This document shows positions 8,073 through 17,415 of a DNA stretch of 64,000 nucleotides, piece after piece (positions within the stretch are counted from its first letter, which is position 1; the number at the start of each line of letters is the position of its first letter). Under the pieces are notes generated by a model that was not told where the DNA came from, searched no databases, and saw nothing but the letters and a program-made list of their open reading frames with translations. Origin of the DNA: an uncultured Bacteroidales bacterium (GTDB taxonomy: Bacteria; Bacteroidota; Bacteroidia; Bacteroidales; F082); NCBI GenBank assembly GCA_900317055.1, contig ONFF01000020.1, positions 62,001 through 126,000 of the forward strand. Reading direction: 5' to 3'. The position numbers and the translations under genes are program-made.

Positions 8073-9851
8073 TTACAACTCCTCCTCAAACTTAATGTCC
8101 TTAACATTAAGCTGCAAATTGGTCTTGCCTTGCCAGGTGTTATATTCCAGATGGTAGCAGATGCTGAAAGGCTCACCGTCGTGGATGCGGTTAAAGAGGT
8201 CGCCTTTCTGGAAGGCAATGCCCGAAAATGGAGGTACACCTAATTCAGCATCGCCCACTTGCGACACGGTGAGTTTCAAGTGTTTGTGACCTCCCACGGG
8301 TCGTGAGCCGCCTGCGTCGATGACATTGTCGGTCCAAAACACGGGAGCCATATTGCCCGGGCCGAAAGGTGCAAACTGGTTGAGGATACGCATGAACTTG
8401 GAGGTGATGTCGCTGAAGTTAATCTTCAAATCCACCTCAAGTTCGGGCACAAAGTCTTCATCCACAAGGTGTTCGCTGACATATTCCTCGAAACGACGGC
8501 GGAATTCGGGAAGGTTCTCGGGCTTCATCGACAGGCCAGCGGCGTACTTGTGGCCACCGAAATGTTCCAACAAGTCGGAGCAATGATCGATAGCATCATA
8601 GATGTCGAAGCTTCTGATGGAACGGGCCGAGCCAGTAACTAAACCGTTGGCTTTGGTCAGGACGATGGTGGGACGATAATAGTAATCAGTGAGACGCGAG
8701 GCCACGATGCCGATGACACCACGATGCCATTTTGAATTGAAGACCACAGTACTCTTGGCATCACGCAGTTCCACATCGTCTGCAATCATGCCCAAGGCTT
8801 CCTCGGTGATGCGGTTGTCGAACTCGCGGCGCTCATCGTTGAGGTCATTGATGGACGCTGCCAGTTTTTCGGCATGTTCCTTTTTGTCGGCGATGAGCAG
8901 GCGCACCGAGTCAGAGGCTTTGGCGATACGGCCTGCCGCATTGATTCTGGGGCCAATGAGAAATACCAAATCACTGATAGTCAGTTCTCTCGTCAGTACA
9001 TTTTCGTCCTCATCAATCTGGTCTTCATCGCGGCGATAGATGTTGGCGTGTTGCAGGATAGCCTCAATGCCCGGACGCGGTTTCTTGTTGAGTTGCTTTA
9101 AGCCGAAATAAGCCAACACACGGTTTTCACCTGTGATGGGGACGATGTCGGCGGCGATGCTCACAGCCAAAAAGTCAAGCAGCTCATATACTTGCTCGAT
9201 GGTACCCAAACCCTTCATTGACAAGGCGGTAACCAGTTTGAAGCCTACGCCGCAACCAGAAAGCTCATCGTAAGGATAGTTGCAATCGGGGCGCTTGGCA
9301 TCAAGCACGGCTACAGCGTTTGGCAGCACATCGCCGGCGCGGTGGTGGTCGCAGATGATGAAGTCGACGCCACGCTCGTTGGCATAGTCGATGCGCTCGT
9401 TGGCCTTGATGCCGCAGTCGAGGGCGATGACCAGCTTGAAACCGTTTTCGGCGGCATAGTCGATGCCTTTAAAGGAAATGCCGTAGCCTTCCTCATAGCG
9501 GTCGGGGATGTAAAACTCAATTTTTTTCTTCTTGAAGAAAGGTTTGAGGTAGGTATAGACCACTGCAACGGCTGTCGTTCCGTCAACATCATAGTCGCCA
9601 TAGACCAAAAGTTTCTCGCCATTGTTGATGGCTTGCAACACACGGTCGACTGCCTTGTCCATGTCCTTCATGAGGAAAGGATCGTGAAGTTGGGATAGGG
9701 AAGGACGGAAGAAAGTTTTGGCTTCCTCGTAGTTGGTAATTCCGCGTTGGACAAGCAAAGTGGCAAGGTTCTCATCGATATTGAGTACCTTGACAATTTC
9801 AGCAACTTGCTGTTTGTCAACTGATTGGTTTAAAATCCACTTCGTTTCCAT
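8073..9851 (-). CDS. recJ: single-stranded-DNA-specific exonuclease RecJ
   Basis: RecJ is a 5'-3' ssDNA exonuclease of recombination and mismatch repair. The 592-residue protein carries the DHH-family motifs VYGDYDVDG and CDHHRAG, a DHHA1 domain with the glycine-rich FGGHKYAAG motif, and a C-terminal OB-like domain. The length is normal for Bacteroidetes. It faces purH across a shared AT-rich promoter region and converges with the ATPase gene. Confidence 0.96.
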   Translation of the reverse strand: METKWILNQSVDKQQVAEIVKVLNIDENLATLLVQRGITNYEEAKTFFRPSLSQLHDPFLMKDMDKAVDRVLQAINNGEKLLVYGDYDVDGTTAVAVVYTYLKPFFKKKKIEFYIPDRYEEGYGISFKGIDYAAENGFKLVIALDCGIKANERIDYANERGVDFIICDHHRAGDVLPNAVAVLDAKRPDCNYPYDELSGCGVGFKLVTALSMKGLGTIEQVYELLDFLAVSIAADIVPITGENRVLAYFGLKQLNKKPRPGIEAILQHANIYRRDEDQIDEDENVLTRELTISDLVFLIGPRINAAGRIAKASDSVRLLIADKKEHAEKLAASINDLNDERREFDNRITEEALGMIADDVELRDAKSTVVFNSKWHRGVIGIVASRLTDYYYRPTIVLTKANGLVTGSARSIRSFDIYDAIDHCSDLLEHFGGHKYAAGLSMKPENLPEFRRRFEEYVSEHLVDEDFVPELEVDLKINFSDITSKFMRILNQFAPFGPGNMAPVFWTDNVIDAGGSRPVGGHKHLKLTVSQVGDAELGVPPFSGIAFQKGDLFNRIHDGEPFSICYHLEYNTWQGKTNLQLNVKDIKFEEEL

Positions 9852-9870
9852 CCGCGTAATTTTGAATCGG

Positions 9871-9878
9871 TAAAGATA
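9871..9878 (-). promoter_or_regulatory. probable -7 box for recJ
   Basis: On the minus strand this reads TATCTTTA, one base off consensus, 19 nt before the start. Confidence 0.4.
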
Positions 9879-10068
9879 AGAAGAAAAACAATGCGAAAAG
9901 ACGATTTTTGTAGTTTATAATCAACTTTTATTTTATGACATTCATTTTCAACGGATTATTTTCCATCATTTTCTGACAATTCTACATAACAATTCGGTTT
10001 TTAAAAGGGTGAAAAAATGTTGAAATCTTTGTTCAAAAAAAATGCTTTCAACCCTTGCATGGTGTGCA

Positions 10069-10076
10069 TATTTTTG
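10069..10076 (+). promoter_or_regulatory. -7 box for purH
   Basis: TATTTTTG lies 38 nt before the TTG start at 10115. The overlapping TAATCTTG at 10078 is a weaker alternative. Confidence 0.5.
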
Positions 10077-10114
10077 GTAATCTTGCAGTTTAAAATCACC
10101 TTAATTTTCTACCC

Positions 10115-11632
10115 TTGAAAAAGATTAAAACTGCTTTAATATCAGTATTTTATAAAACAGGCATCGATACCATTGTCGACTTGTTGAAGCAAAATGGAGT
10201 GCAAATTTACTCCACGGGAGGAACATATGACTTCATCAAGCCTTTCGACCCCTCGGTGAAGACTGTCGAGTCGCTCACGGGCTATCCGTCTATCCTTGGT
10301 GGTAGGGTCAAAACTTTGCACCCCAAGGTATTCGGTGGCATTTTGGGTCGCACCCAGCTTGCCTCTGACCAGAAAGAGATGCAGGAATACGACATTCCTG
10401 CATTCGACCTCGTCATTGTTGACCTCTATCCTTTCGAGGAAACTGTGGCCAAGACCGAAGACGCTTCGCAAATCATCGAGAAGATTGACATTGGCGGCAT
10501 CTCGCTGATTCGTGCCGGAGCCAAGAACTTCAATGATGTGCTCATCGTGCCTTCACAAAAATATTACGGAGAACTCATCCAGTTGCTTAGAGACCAGCAA
10601 GGAGAGACCTCTATCGAAGACCGTCGTCGTTTTGCTGCCTACGCCTTTGGCGTGAGTTCGCACTACGACAGCGCCATTATGAACTGGTTTGTGAAAGACG
10701 ACGACAACAAGCCTCTGCGAGTTACTGAAGAAGAAGGCACCACTTTGCGCTACGGCGAAAACCCGCACCAAAAAGGCACTTTCTATGGCGACCTGGATGC
10801 GATGTTTGAGAAGTTGCACGGCAAAGAGCTTTCGTACAACAATTTGCTTGACCTTGATGCAGGTCTTAACCTCATCCGTGAGTTTGACGAGCCCACTTTT
10901 GCCATCCTCAAGCACAACAATCCATGCGGATTGGCTTGCCGCAAGACGGTGAAAGAGGCCTATGTGGATGCCTTGGCTGGTGACCCTGTTTCGGCTTTCG
11001 GAGGCGTGTTGGTCTGCAATCGTCCCATTGACCTCGAAGCCGCTGAGGAAATCAACAAGCTCTTCATTGAAGTCATCGTGGCACCGAAATATGAAGATGG
11101 TGTGCTCGACCTGCTCTTCTCCAAGAAGAACCGTGTGGTGTTACGCCTGAAGGCCGACCTCTATAGGCTTCAGACCGTGAAGTCCGCCTTGAATGGCTAC
11201 CTTGTGCAAGATCGCGATCTGCACACCGAGACGGCCGATGATTTCAAGGTCATCACTGAAAAGGCACCAACCGCTGATGAGATTGAAGACATGGTTTTCG
11301 CCAATAAAATTGTGAAGCACAGCCGCTCAAATGCCATCGTCCTTGCCAAAGGCAAACAACTCTTCGCTTCGGGTATCGGGCAGACTTCGCGTGTGGATGC
11401 CCTGCGCCAAGCCATTGAGAAGGCCAAGTCGTTCGATTTCGATTTGAGGGGTGCCGTTTTGGCCTCCGATGCCTTCTTCCCCTTCAAGGACTGTGTCGAG
11501 CTGGCTCATGGAGCGGGCATTACTGCCATCGTGCAGCCTGGTGGCTCGGTGCGCGACCAAGAATCCATCGACTGCTGCAACGAACACGGAATCAGCATGG
11601 TATTTACTGGATTTAGACATTTTAGACATTAA
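10115..11632 (+). CDS. purH: bifunctional AICAR formyltransferase / IMP cyclohydrolase
   Basis: PurH catalyses the last two steps of IMP synthesis. The 505-residue product has an N-terminal MGS-like cyclohydrolase domain (ALISVFYKTG, YSTGGTYDFI) and a C-terminal AICARFT domain with the catalytic KHNNPCG motif, ending MVFTGFRHFRH. The start appears to be TTG at 10115, because a stop codon lies 22 nt upstream and no ATG precedes the conserved KIKTALISV segment. Upstream of the mre genes is a common Bacteroidetes position for it. Confidence 0.95.
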   Translation: MKKIKTALISVFYKTGIDTIVDLLKQNGVQIYSTGGTYDFIKPFDPSVKTVESLTGYPSILGGRVKTLHPKVFGGILGRTQLASDQKEMQEYDIPAFDLVIVDLYPFEETVAKTEDASQIIEKIDIGGISLIRAGAKNFNDVLIVPSQKYYGELIQLLRDQQGETSIEDRRRFAAYAFGVSSHYDSAIMNWFVKDDDNKPLRVTEEEGTTLRYGENPHQKGTFYGDLDAMFEKLHGKELSYNNLLDLDAGLNLIREFDEPTFAILKHNNPCGLACRKTVKEAYVDALAGDPVSAFGGVLVCNRPIDLEAAEEINKLFIEVIVAPKYEDGVLDLLFSKKNRVVLRLKADLYRLQTVKSALNGYLVQDRDLHTETADDFKVITEKAPTADEIEDMVFANKIVKHSRSNAIVLAKGKQLFASGIGQTSRVDALRQAIEKAKSFDFDLRGAVLASDAFFPFKDCVELAHGAGITAIVQPGGSVRDQESIDCCNEHGISMVFTGFRHFRH

Positions 11633-11644
11633 CGAATGATGATG

Positions 11645-11672
11645 GTAGAGATGGTGCATGCACCGTCTCTAC
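11645..11672. repeat. GTAGAGA palindrome between purH and mreB
   Basis: GTAGAGA and TCTCTAC flank the GGTGCATGCACC core, giving a hairpin just after purH. A relative with GTAGGGA and a CGATTAATCG core is at 24739-24762. Confidence 0.65.
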
Positions 11673-11697
11673 AAAGGAACAATTAACGGATAATAGA

Positions 11698-11725
11698 ACA
11701 ACTGACAACTAACCACTAACAACTG
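11698..11725. repeat. four heptads ACAACTN upstream of mreB
   Basis: Four uninterrupted heptads read ACAACTG, ACAACTA, ACCACTA, ACAACTG. They end 6 nt before the mreB ATG and have no inverted partner arm nearby. Confidence 0.65.
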
Positions 11726-11731
11726 AAGATT

Positions 11732-12754
11732 ATGGGAGCATTTTCATTCCTGAACAAAGAAATCGCTATTGACCTTGGTACGGCCAATACGATTATCATA
11801 TACAACGACAAGGTCGTCGTCGACGAGCCTTCCATCGTGGCGCTACAGCGCGACACGAAGAAAATCATTGCCGTCGGCAAGCGTGCCATGATGATGCACG
11901 GCAAGACCCATGAAAACATCAAGACCATCCGTCCGTTGCGCGACGGCGTCATTGCTGACTTCCAAGCCGCCGAATATATGATGCGCGAGATGATCAAGAT
12001 GATCAATTTCAAGAATACCCTGTTTCCGCCTAGCCTCAAGATGGTCATCTGCATCCCTTCGGGTATCACCGAGGTGGAGGAGCGCGCCGTGAAGGACTCT
12101 GCCGAACAGGCTGGCGCCAAAGAGGTGCGTCTGATTCACGAGCCTATGGCTGCTGCCATCGGTATCGGTATCGATGTGCTTGAGCCGACGGGTAACATGA
12201 TTATCGACATCGGTGGTGGTACCTCAGAAATCGCCGTCATCGCCTTGGGTGGTATCGTCAACAACAAGTCCATCCGCATCGCTGGTGACGACTTCACTGC
12301 CGACATCGAGGAATACATGCGCAAGCAACACAACATCATTGTGGGTGAGCGTACCGCCGAACGCATCAAGATAGAAGTGGGTGCCGCCATTCCGCAGCTG
12401 GACAACCCGCCCGATGACTATGCTGTGCAAGGCCGCGACATGTTGACGGGTATCCCGAAAGAAATCCGCGTCAACTATGCTGAAATTGCCCACTGCCTCG
12501 ACAAGAGTATCATGAAGATCGAGACCGCCGTGTTGAACGCTTTGGAGCAGACCCCGCCCGAGTTGTCGGCTGATATCTATCGCACGGGTATCTACCTGAC
12601 TGGTGGTGGTGCCTTGTTGCGTGGCCTCGACAAGCGTCTCAACGCCAAGACCAAGCTGCCTATCCATGTGGCGGAAGACCCGTTGCGTGCTGTCGCTCGT
12701 GGTACTGGCATCGCCTTGAAGAACTTCGACCGCTTTACATTCTTGATTAAATAA
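11732..12754 (+). CDS. mreB: rod-shape-determining actin-like protein MreB
   Basis: MreB is an ATP-dependent actin homologue that directs lateral wall synthesis. The 340-residue product shows the phosphate-1 loop IDLGTANT, the phosphate-2 region MIIDIGGGTSE, the adenosine motif LTGGGALLRGLD and the KSIRIAGDDF block. The length is normal. It is the first gene of mreBCD. Heptad tracts lie immediately upstream of both mreB and mreC. Confidence 0.97.
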   Translation: MGAFSFLNKEIAIDLGTANTIIIYNDKVVVDEPSIVALQRDTKKIIAVGKRAMMMHGKTHENIKTIRPLRDGVIADFQAAEYMMREMIKMINFKNTLFPPSLKMVICIPSGITEVEERAVKDSAEQAGAKEVRLIHEPMAAAIGIGIDVLEPTGNMIIDIGGGTSEIAVIALGGIVNNKSIRIAGDDFTADIEEYMRKQHNIIVGERTAERIKIEVGAAIPQLDNPPDDYAVQGRDMLTGIPKEIRVNYAEIAHCLDKSIMKIETAVLNALEQTPPELSADIYRTGIYLTGGGALLRGLDKRLNAKTKLPIHVAEDPLRAVARGTGIALKNFDRFTFLIK

Positions 12755-12758
12755 TGCT

Positions 12759-12835
12759 GAATTATGAATGCGGAATGAGGAATGTCGTATGACAAGTTTT
12801 CCTCATTCAGCATTCAACATTCTGCATTCAGCATT
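12759..12835. repeat. CATTCNN inverted-heptad element between mreB and mreC
   Basis: The left arm is GAATTAT, GAATGCG, GAATGAG, GAATGTC (12759-12786). The right arm is CATTCAG, CATTCAA, CATTCTG, CATTCAG, CATT (12804-12835). The spacer is about 17 nt. The right arm ends 9 nt before the mreC ATG. Other copies: 21038, 26584, and 32122 with a gene as spacer. Confidence 0.85.
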
Positions 12836-12844
12836 AAAACAACC

Positions 12845-13660
12845 ATGTACAACCTGCGGCGTTTCATCATTAAACATCACTTCGTCATCTTGTTCATCCT
12901 GCTCGAGGTGATTTCCGTCTTGCTGCTCGCCAATAGCCAACGCTTCCATCGCGACCGCATGGTGAACACGACTAATGATGTCGTGGGGAAAATCTACGAG
13001 TGGAGTAGCGAGGTGGGCAACTATTTCCGCCTCAACAACGCCAACGAGCAACTAGCCGAAGAGAATGCCTTGCTCAGACAAAGGCTGTCGGTAGTTTACG
13101 ACACCACGACTTGTACCTTCGACATCAGTGAGGGCGACACCTTATATAAATACATCCCCGCGCAGGTCGTCAACAATAGTACCAATCAAGCCAACAATTA
13201 TATAATTATTAATAAAGGTAAGGTTGACGGTATTGAGCGCGACATGGGTGTCATTTCCACCGATGGTATCGTGGGTGTGGTGACCGATGTGAGCCGCCAT
13301 TTTGCCTCCGTCATGAGCCTATTGCACAGCAAGTCGGTGGTTGGTGTGCGCATCAAGGAAAGCCAGGAACTTGCCAGCCTGAAATGGGAGACCAACAACT
13401 ATCGCTATGGTATGGTGGAGGACATACCGACACATATCCTTTTACAGAAAGGCGATACCATCTTGACCAGTTCGCATTCCTACATCTTCCCCGAAGACCT
13501 TATGGTGGGTACGGTTGAGGAGTTTTACCCCACCGCCGTCGATGCCTTGAACAAGGCCAAGGTTCGGTTTGCCACCGACTTCGCCACCTTAAGGCATGTC
13601 TATGTGATTAGAGATTTGCACAAACCCGAGCTCGATTCGCTCAAAGCCAGACTCAAATGA
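12845..13660 (+). CDS. mreC: cell shape protein MreC
   Basis: MreC is the bitopic scaffold that links MreB to the wall-synthesis enzymes. The 271-residue product has a short cytoplasmic N-terminus, one membrane helix (about 10-30), a coiled coil (LNNANEQLAEENALLRQRLS) and the paired beta-barrel domains with GKVDGIERDMGVISTDGIVG. ATG 12845 was chosen because upstream in-frame codons only translate the heptad repeat. The next gene starts 1 nt after the stop. Confidence 0.92.
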   Translation: MYNLRRFIIKHHFVILFILLEVISVLLLANSQRFHRDRMVNTTNDVVGKIYEWSSEVGNYFRLNNANEQLAEENALLRQRLSVVYDTTTCTFDISEGDTLYKYIPAQVVNNSTNQANNYIIINKGKVDGIERDMGVISTDGIVGVVTDVSRHFASVMSLLHSKSVVGVRIKESQELASLKWETNNYRYGMVEDIPTHILLQKGDTILTSSHSYIFPEDLMVGTVEEFYPTAVDALNKAKVRFATDFATLRHVYVIRDLHKPELDSLKARLK

Positions 13661-13661
13661 T

Positions 13662-14177
13662 ATGAACAAGACCGTACTACAAATCATCCGTTTCGTCGTG
13701 CTCGTACTCTTTCAAGTGCTGGTCATCAACCATATCCGCCTTGGAGGGTATGTGCATCCGTATATTTATCTGGTTTTCATCATGTTGCTACCGTTCAGCA
13801 CACCCAAATGGCAATTGTTGGTTTTGGGATTTGCCTTGGGTTTGACCGTCGACTTGTTTACGGGAACACCAGGGCTTCACGCCGGAGCCACCACCTTGAT
13901 GGCTTTTTGCCGACCATCCATAATCAAGCTGGTTTCGGGCAACATCAAGTTTGAAAACATCACCGAACCGAATCTTGGTCAGTTGGGAGGACTTTGGTTT
14001 TTCCGGTATGTGCTATGCATGGTGTTTATCCATCATTTTGCGCTGTTTTTCCTCGAGTCGTTCAGTATCAGGCTCATGGGTCAGGTGCTGTTGCGCATCT
14101 TGCTCAGCGTGCCCGTTTCCATCTTCTTGATCATGATGATTCTATACATCTTCAAATCGGAAAAGAAAAGAGAATAA
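13662..14177 (+). CDS. mreD: rod-shape-determining membrane protein MreD
   Basis: The 171-residue polytopic protein has about five membrane helices and the Bacteroidetes MreD pattern of PFSTPKWQLLVLGFALGLTV followed by DLFTGTPGLHAGATTLMAF. It works with MreC in the elongasome. Its ATG lies 1 nt after mreC. The mrdA/rodA genes that often follow in this phylum are absent here; thioredoxin-like lipoproteins follow instead. Confidence 0.9.
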   Translation: MNKTVLQIIRFVVLVLFQVLVINHIRLGGYVHPYIYLVFIMLLPFSTPKWQLLVLGFALGLTVDLFTGTPGLHAGATTLMAFCRPSIIKLVSGNIKFENITEPNLGQLGGLWFFRYVLCMVFIHHFALFFLESFSIRLMGQVLLRILLSVPVSIFLIMMILYIFKSEKKRE

Positions 14178-14199
14178 CACAATAAATATTTGATTTACA

Positions 14200-15285
14200 A
14201 TGAAAAAACATCTACTATTTCTATTTGCTGTGGTCCTTGGCCTGACAGCCTGTAACGAGAAGAAAACCTTTAAAGTCAATGTGGGTTTGACAAATGGCAA
14301 CGAAAAGACTGTTTACTTGCAAAAATATGTCGACAATGTGCCCGTCACCATCGACTCGGCTGTCATTGTTGCCGACCAAGCCGTATTGACTGCGCCTGTT
14401 GACAATCCGCAGCTTCTTTACGCTTTGAAAGTGAAAGGGAAACGAGGCTCTATGCCTTTCTTTGCAGATAACAAGGATGTCGCTTTTGTGGGCGATATGA
14501 ACAACCCGCAAGATGTTGAGATCATCGCTTCGGAAACGCAAGCTGAACTGGATGCCTATAACGACCAGCTTAAAGCTTTTGACACCCAAATTCGCGATCT
14601 GTACGCCGACATGCAGCAAGCTTTTGCAGACAACGATTCCATCATGATGGATTCGCTCAACAAGGTCGGCACGGCATTGATGGAGCAACAAGACAACTTC
14701 CGCGACGATTACATCAAAGCGCATCCGGAGAGTTTTGTCACCCATTACATCCTCGATGGCGTTAAGCAAGACTATCCCATCGACCAGTTGAAAGAATTGG
14801 TTGGCATGTTTACCACCGAATCCATCTATCGTGACCACCTCAATGACTATATCGCCAAGCAGCAGCGTTTGGATGTGGGTCAACCGTTCATCGATTTTAC
14901 CCTGAAAACCAATGATGGCACGGAGGTTGTCTTATCCGAGATGATTCCTCAAAACAAACTCACCTTGGTCGACTTCTGGGCTTCGTGGTGTGGTCCCTGC
15001 CGCAAGGAGAACCCTGTTGTGAAGGCTGCTTATGAGCAGTATCATGGAGCAGGCTTCAATGTCATTGGTGTCAGTGTTGACCAAGATGAAGCCGCTTGGT
15101 TGCAAGCCGTCGAGGAAGACCAGTTGCCTTGGACGCAGGTGCGCGATGCCGAAAACAAGGCCAGCGAAGACTATATGATCTATTACATCCCGTCCAATTT
15201 CCTCTTCGACCAGAACGGCACCATGGTGGCCAAAGGCTTGAGAGGGGAAGACTTGACGGCAAAACTTGCTGAAATCCTGAATTGA
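14200..15285 (+). CDS. TlpA-like thiol-disulfide lipoprotein with DUF4369 domain
   Basis: The 361-residue protein has a lipoprotein signal (LGLTACNEK, Cys near 18), an N-terminal DUF4369 beta domain (about 25-120), a helical linker and a C-terminal thioredoxin domain with active site WASWCGPCRKE. Family members act as periplasmic or surface thiol reductants. It lies 22 nt after mreD and may share its transcript. The next gene is a paralogue. Confidence 0.9.
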   Translation: MKKHLLFLFAVVLGLTACNEKKTFKVNVGLTNGNEKTVYLQKYVDNVPVTIDSAVIVADQAVLTAPVDNPQLLYALKVKGKRGSMPFFADNKDVAFVGDMNNPQDVEIIASETQAELDAYNDQLKAFDTQIRDLYADMQQAFADNDSIMMDSLNKVGTALMEQQDNFRDDYIKAHPESFVTHYILDGVKQDYPIDQLKELVGMFTTESIYRDHLNDYIAKQQRLDVGQPFIDFTLKTNDGTEVVLSEMIPQNKLTLVDFWASWCGPCRKENPVVKAAYEQYHGAGFNVIGVSVDQDEAAWLQAVEEDQLPWTQVRDAENKASEDYMIYYIPSNFLFDQNGTMVAKGLRGEDLTAKLAEILN

Positions 15286-15360
15286 CAATGACTTGTGACA
15301 ATGACTATGACTGCTTTAACATTCGTAAAAGCGGTCATAGTCATAGTCAACAGTCATAGT
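15285..15360. repeat. 36-bp inverted repeat (GTCATA words), copy 1
   Basis: The arms at 15285-15320 and 15325-15360 match at 30 of 36 positions around a 4-nt loop. They consist of tandem 6-7-nt words (AATGACT/AGTCATA). The left arm begins on the last base of the tlpA-like stop codon. Copy 2 is at 40171-40266. Confidence 0.85.
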
Positions 15361-15376
15361 AAATACAACATACACT

Positions 15377-16426
15377 ATGAAAACAAAACTTATACTATTT
15401 GGTGCACTTGCCCTAGGGCTTTTTGCCTGCACCTCAACCCCTAAGACTGAGACTTTTAAGGTCAATGTGAACCTTGCCAATGCCGATGGCAAGATGGTCT
15501 ATCTGCAAAAAGACGGTCAAACCCTTGACTCGGCTGTGATTGCCAATTGGGACGCTGTGTTTGAGACACCGGTTTGCAAAGATAACGAGATGTACAGCGT
15601 CATGCTGCAAGGCTGGCGCCGTCCTTTCCCATTCTTCACGGACAATGTGGATGTGACCCTCGAAGGCGATGCACAGAATCCTAACGCCATCTTAGTGAAA
15701 GGCTCAGAGTCACAAGACCGTCTTAATGCTTTCACTCAGAGCTACAACGACCTTGAGGCCAAGCTGGAAGCCGACAGTACGATGGCTCAAGCTGACAAGG
15801 ATGAGATCCTGAAGATGCACTGCTTCGACTATGTGTGGGAAAACCCGACCGACCCCGTGGCGCATTATGTGATGTACCGCTACAAATGGGCCTTTGGTCC
15901 CTGCGAATTGCGCACGATGATTGATAACATTCACCATGCCGACAGCACCCTCAGCACCGCTAACTTGAAACTGGCTGAGGAATATGTGGAGAAGCAAGAA
16001 CGCGTGCAGGCGGGTCAGCCCATCATCGACTTCACCCAAAACGACCCTGACGGCAACCCCGTGACACTCAGCGAGCTCGCCCAAGGCAAACTCCTTTTGG
16101 TCGACTTTTGGGCTTCGTGGTGCCCCGACTGCCGCAAGGCCAATCCCGATGTGGTGGCAGCCTATCAGAAGTTCCATGATCAAGGCTTTGATGTGCTCGG
16201 CGTGTCGTTCGACACCGACAAGGAAAAATGGCTTGCTGCCATCGAGAAGGACGGTCTCACCTGGACCCATGTCTCCGACCTGCAAGGCTGGAGCAACGCT
16301 GCTGGAGCCTTGTATGCCATTGCTTTCATCCCGCAGAACGCCTTAATCAAGGACGGTATGATTGTAGCTCGCAACTTGGAAGGGGAGGAGTTGATGGAGG
16401 AGATTGGAAGACAGTTGGAAAAGTGA
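15377..16426 (+). CDS. TlpA-like thiol-disulfide lipoprotein, paralogue with CPDC motif
   Basis: The 349-residue lipoprotein (LGLFACTSTP) has the same DUF4369-plus-thioredoxin layout as its upstream neighbour, with whole blocks conserved (TFKVNVNLANADGKMVYLQK, YVEKQERVQAGQPIIDFT). The active site is WCPDC rather than WCGPC, which should alter redox potential; that is inference. It probably arose by tandem duplication. A bidirectional terminator separates it from cysQ. Confidence 0.9.
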   Translation: MKTKLILFGALALGLFACTSTPKTETFKVNVNLANADGKMVYLQKDGQTLDSAVIANWDAVFETPVCKDNEMYSVMLQGWRRPFPFFTDNVDVTLEGDAQNPNAILVKGSESQDRLNAFTQSYNDLEAKLEADSTMAQADKDEILKMHCFDYVWENPTDPVAHYVMYRYKWAFGPCELRTMIDNIHHADSTLSTANLKLAEEYVEKQERVQAGQPIIDFTQNDPDGNPVTLSELAQGKLLLVDFWASWCPDCRKANPDVVAAYQKFHDQGFDVLGVSFDTDKEKWLAAIEKDGLTWTHVSDLQGWSNAAGALYAIAFIPQNALIKDGMIVARNLEGEELMEEIGRQLEK

Positions 16427-16448
16427 TTTGAGCAGATTCCGTAAATTG

Positions 16449-16480
16449 AAAAATGACGCGAATTATTTCGCGTCATTTTT
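16449..16480. terminator. bidirectional hairpin terminator
   Basis: AAAAATGACGCGAA and TTTCGCGTCATTTTT flank a 3-nt loop between convergent genes, with A and T tracts on both sides. Confidence 0.85.
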
Positions 16481-17209
16481 TTAGTATCCAGCTGCCCAAG
16501 CCACAAACGGCGGGTTAGGATAGTCTTCTTTGCTGTATTCCAAAGGCTGCCCGTCGCTGATGCGAAGCACTTTGCCACCAGCGACGCGGAGGATGGCATC
16601 GGCGGCGGCAGTGTCCCATTCCTTGGTCTTGCTGTAGCAGACATAGACATCGGCGCTGCCTTCGGCCAAACGGGCGAATTTGAGGCTGCTGCCCTGGGTG
16701 TCAATAACCAAATCGGGATGGGCGGGTCGCAATACCTTATTAATATATGCATCTACCTCGGGCGTACGGTGGGAACGACTGACCAATACCGTGAACGGAC
16801 ATTCTGTGTGGCTGCCACGGTGTGACAGCCCTATATGAACGGAATCCCACATTTTATCCATCACTGGCGCATAAATCACACCCATAACGGGCTGCTTGTC
16901 ATCAATCAGCGCGATGTTGACGGTAAATTCGCCATTGCGGTTCACGAATTCAACGGTGCCGTCAAGTGGGTCGACAAGCCAATAACGATTGTACTGCGAA
17001 CGGTCGGGAGGCAGGTCTTCCTCGCTGATGAAAGGTATTCCTGTGGGCTTCAGTATCTCCTTGATGATGTTGCTGGCACGGAGGTCGGCTTGCGTGACGG
17101 GCGAGTTGTCGTCCTTGGTATAGACCTCGAAGGGCTGCGCATACACTTCCATGATGGCTTTTCCAGCTTCGAGGGCGGCATGTTGAGCTAATTTGAGTAG
17201 TTGTTTCAT
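16481..17209 (-). CDS. cysQ: 3'(2'),5'-bisphosphate nucleotidase CysQ
   Basis: CysQ dephosphorylates PAP in sulfur metabolism. The 242-residue protein shows the inositol-monophosphatase fold motifs: DDNSPVTQAD, the metal-binding ISEED and WLVDPLDGT, and the C-terminal EWDTAAADAILRVAGG. The -7 box ends 4 nt before its ATG, so the mRNA would be leaderless or nearly so. Confidence 0.93.
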   Translation of the reverse strand: MKQLLKLAQHAALEAGKAIMEVYAQPFEVYTKDDNSPVTQADLRASNIIKEILKPTGIPFISEEDLPPDRSQYNRYWLVDPLDGTVEFVNRNGEFTVNIALIDDKQPVMGVIYAPVMDKMWDSVHIGLSHRGSHTECPFTVLVSRSHRTPEVDAYINKVLRPAHPDLVIDTQGSSLKFARLAEGSADVYVCYSKTKEWDTAAADAILRVAGGKVLRISDGQPLEYSKEDYPNPPFVAWAAGY

Positions 17210-17213
17210 GGTG

Positions 17214-17221
17214 CAAAAGTA
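17214..17221 (-). promoter_or_regulatory. -7 box of cysQ, next to the start codon
   Basis: On the minus strand TACTTTTG is followed by CACC and then ATG. Transcription should start at or within a few bases of the AUG. Confidence 0.6.
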
Positions 17222-17231
17222 GTGTTTTTTT

Positions 17232-17332
17232 GACTATGGTCTATAGCCTATGGCTTACGGCAGCTACACGAAAAGCGTAAACACCTACCCTTATGTGAAG
17301 CTGCCATAGGCCATTAGCCATCTGCCATAGTT
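17232..17332. repeat. GCCATNN inverted-heptad element, copy 1
   Basis: The left arm 17232-17269 (CTATGG words) pairs with the right arm 17295-17332 (CTGCCAT, AGGCCAT, TAGCCAT, CTGCCAT) at 28 of 38 positions. The spacer is 25 nt. It lies between the divergent cysQ and topA promoters. Confidence 0.8.
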
Positions 17333-17407
17333 AATTTTATTATGCTGCAAATCAATAATATAAGAAAAAAACTCTAAAAAGATTAGCTTTGTCAACTTTT
17401 ATTCCAC

Positions 17408-17415
17408 TAATTTTG
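17408..17415 (+). promoter_or_regulatory. -7 box for topA
   Basis: TAATTTTG, with a TTTG at 17388-17391. Its position rules out the upstream in-frame start at 17389. Confidence 0.55.

Noticed and set aside
12782-12844. Longer N-terminus for MreC starting at 12782
   Set aside because: The extra 21 residues are a translation of the CATTCNN repeat and precede the normal MreC start.
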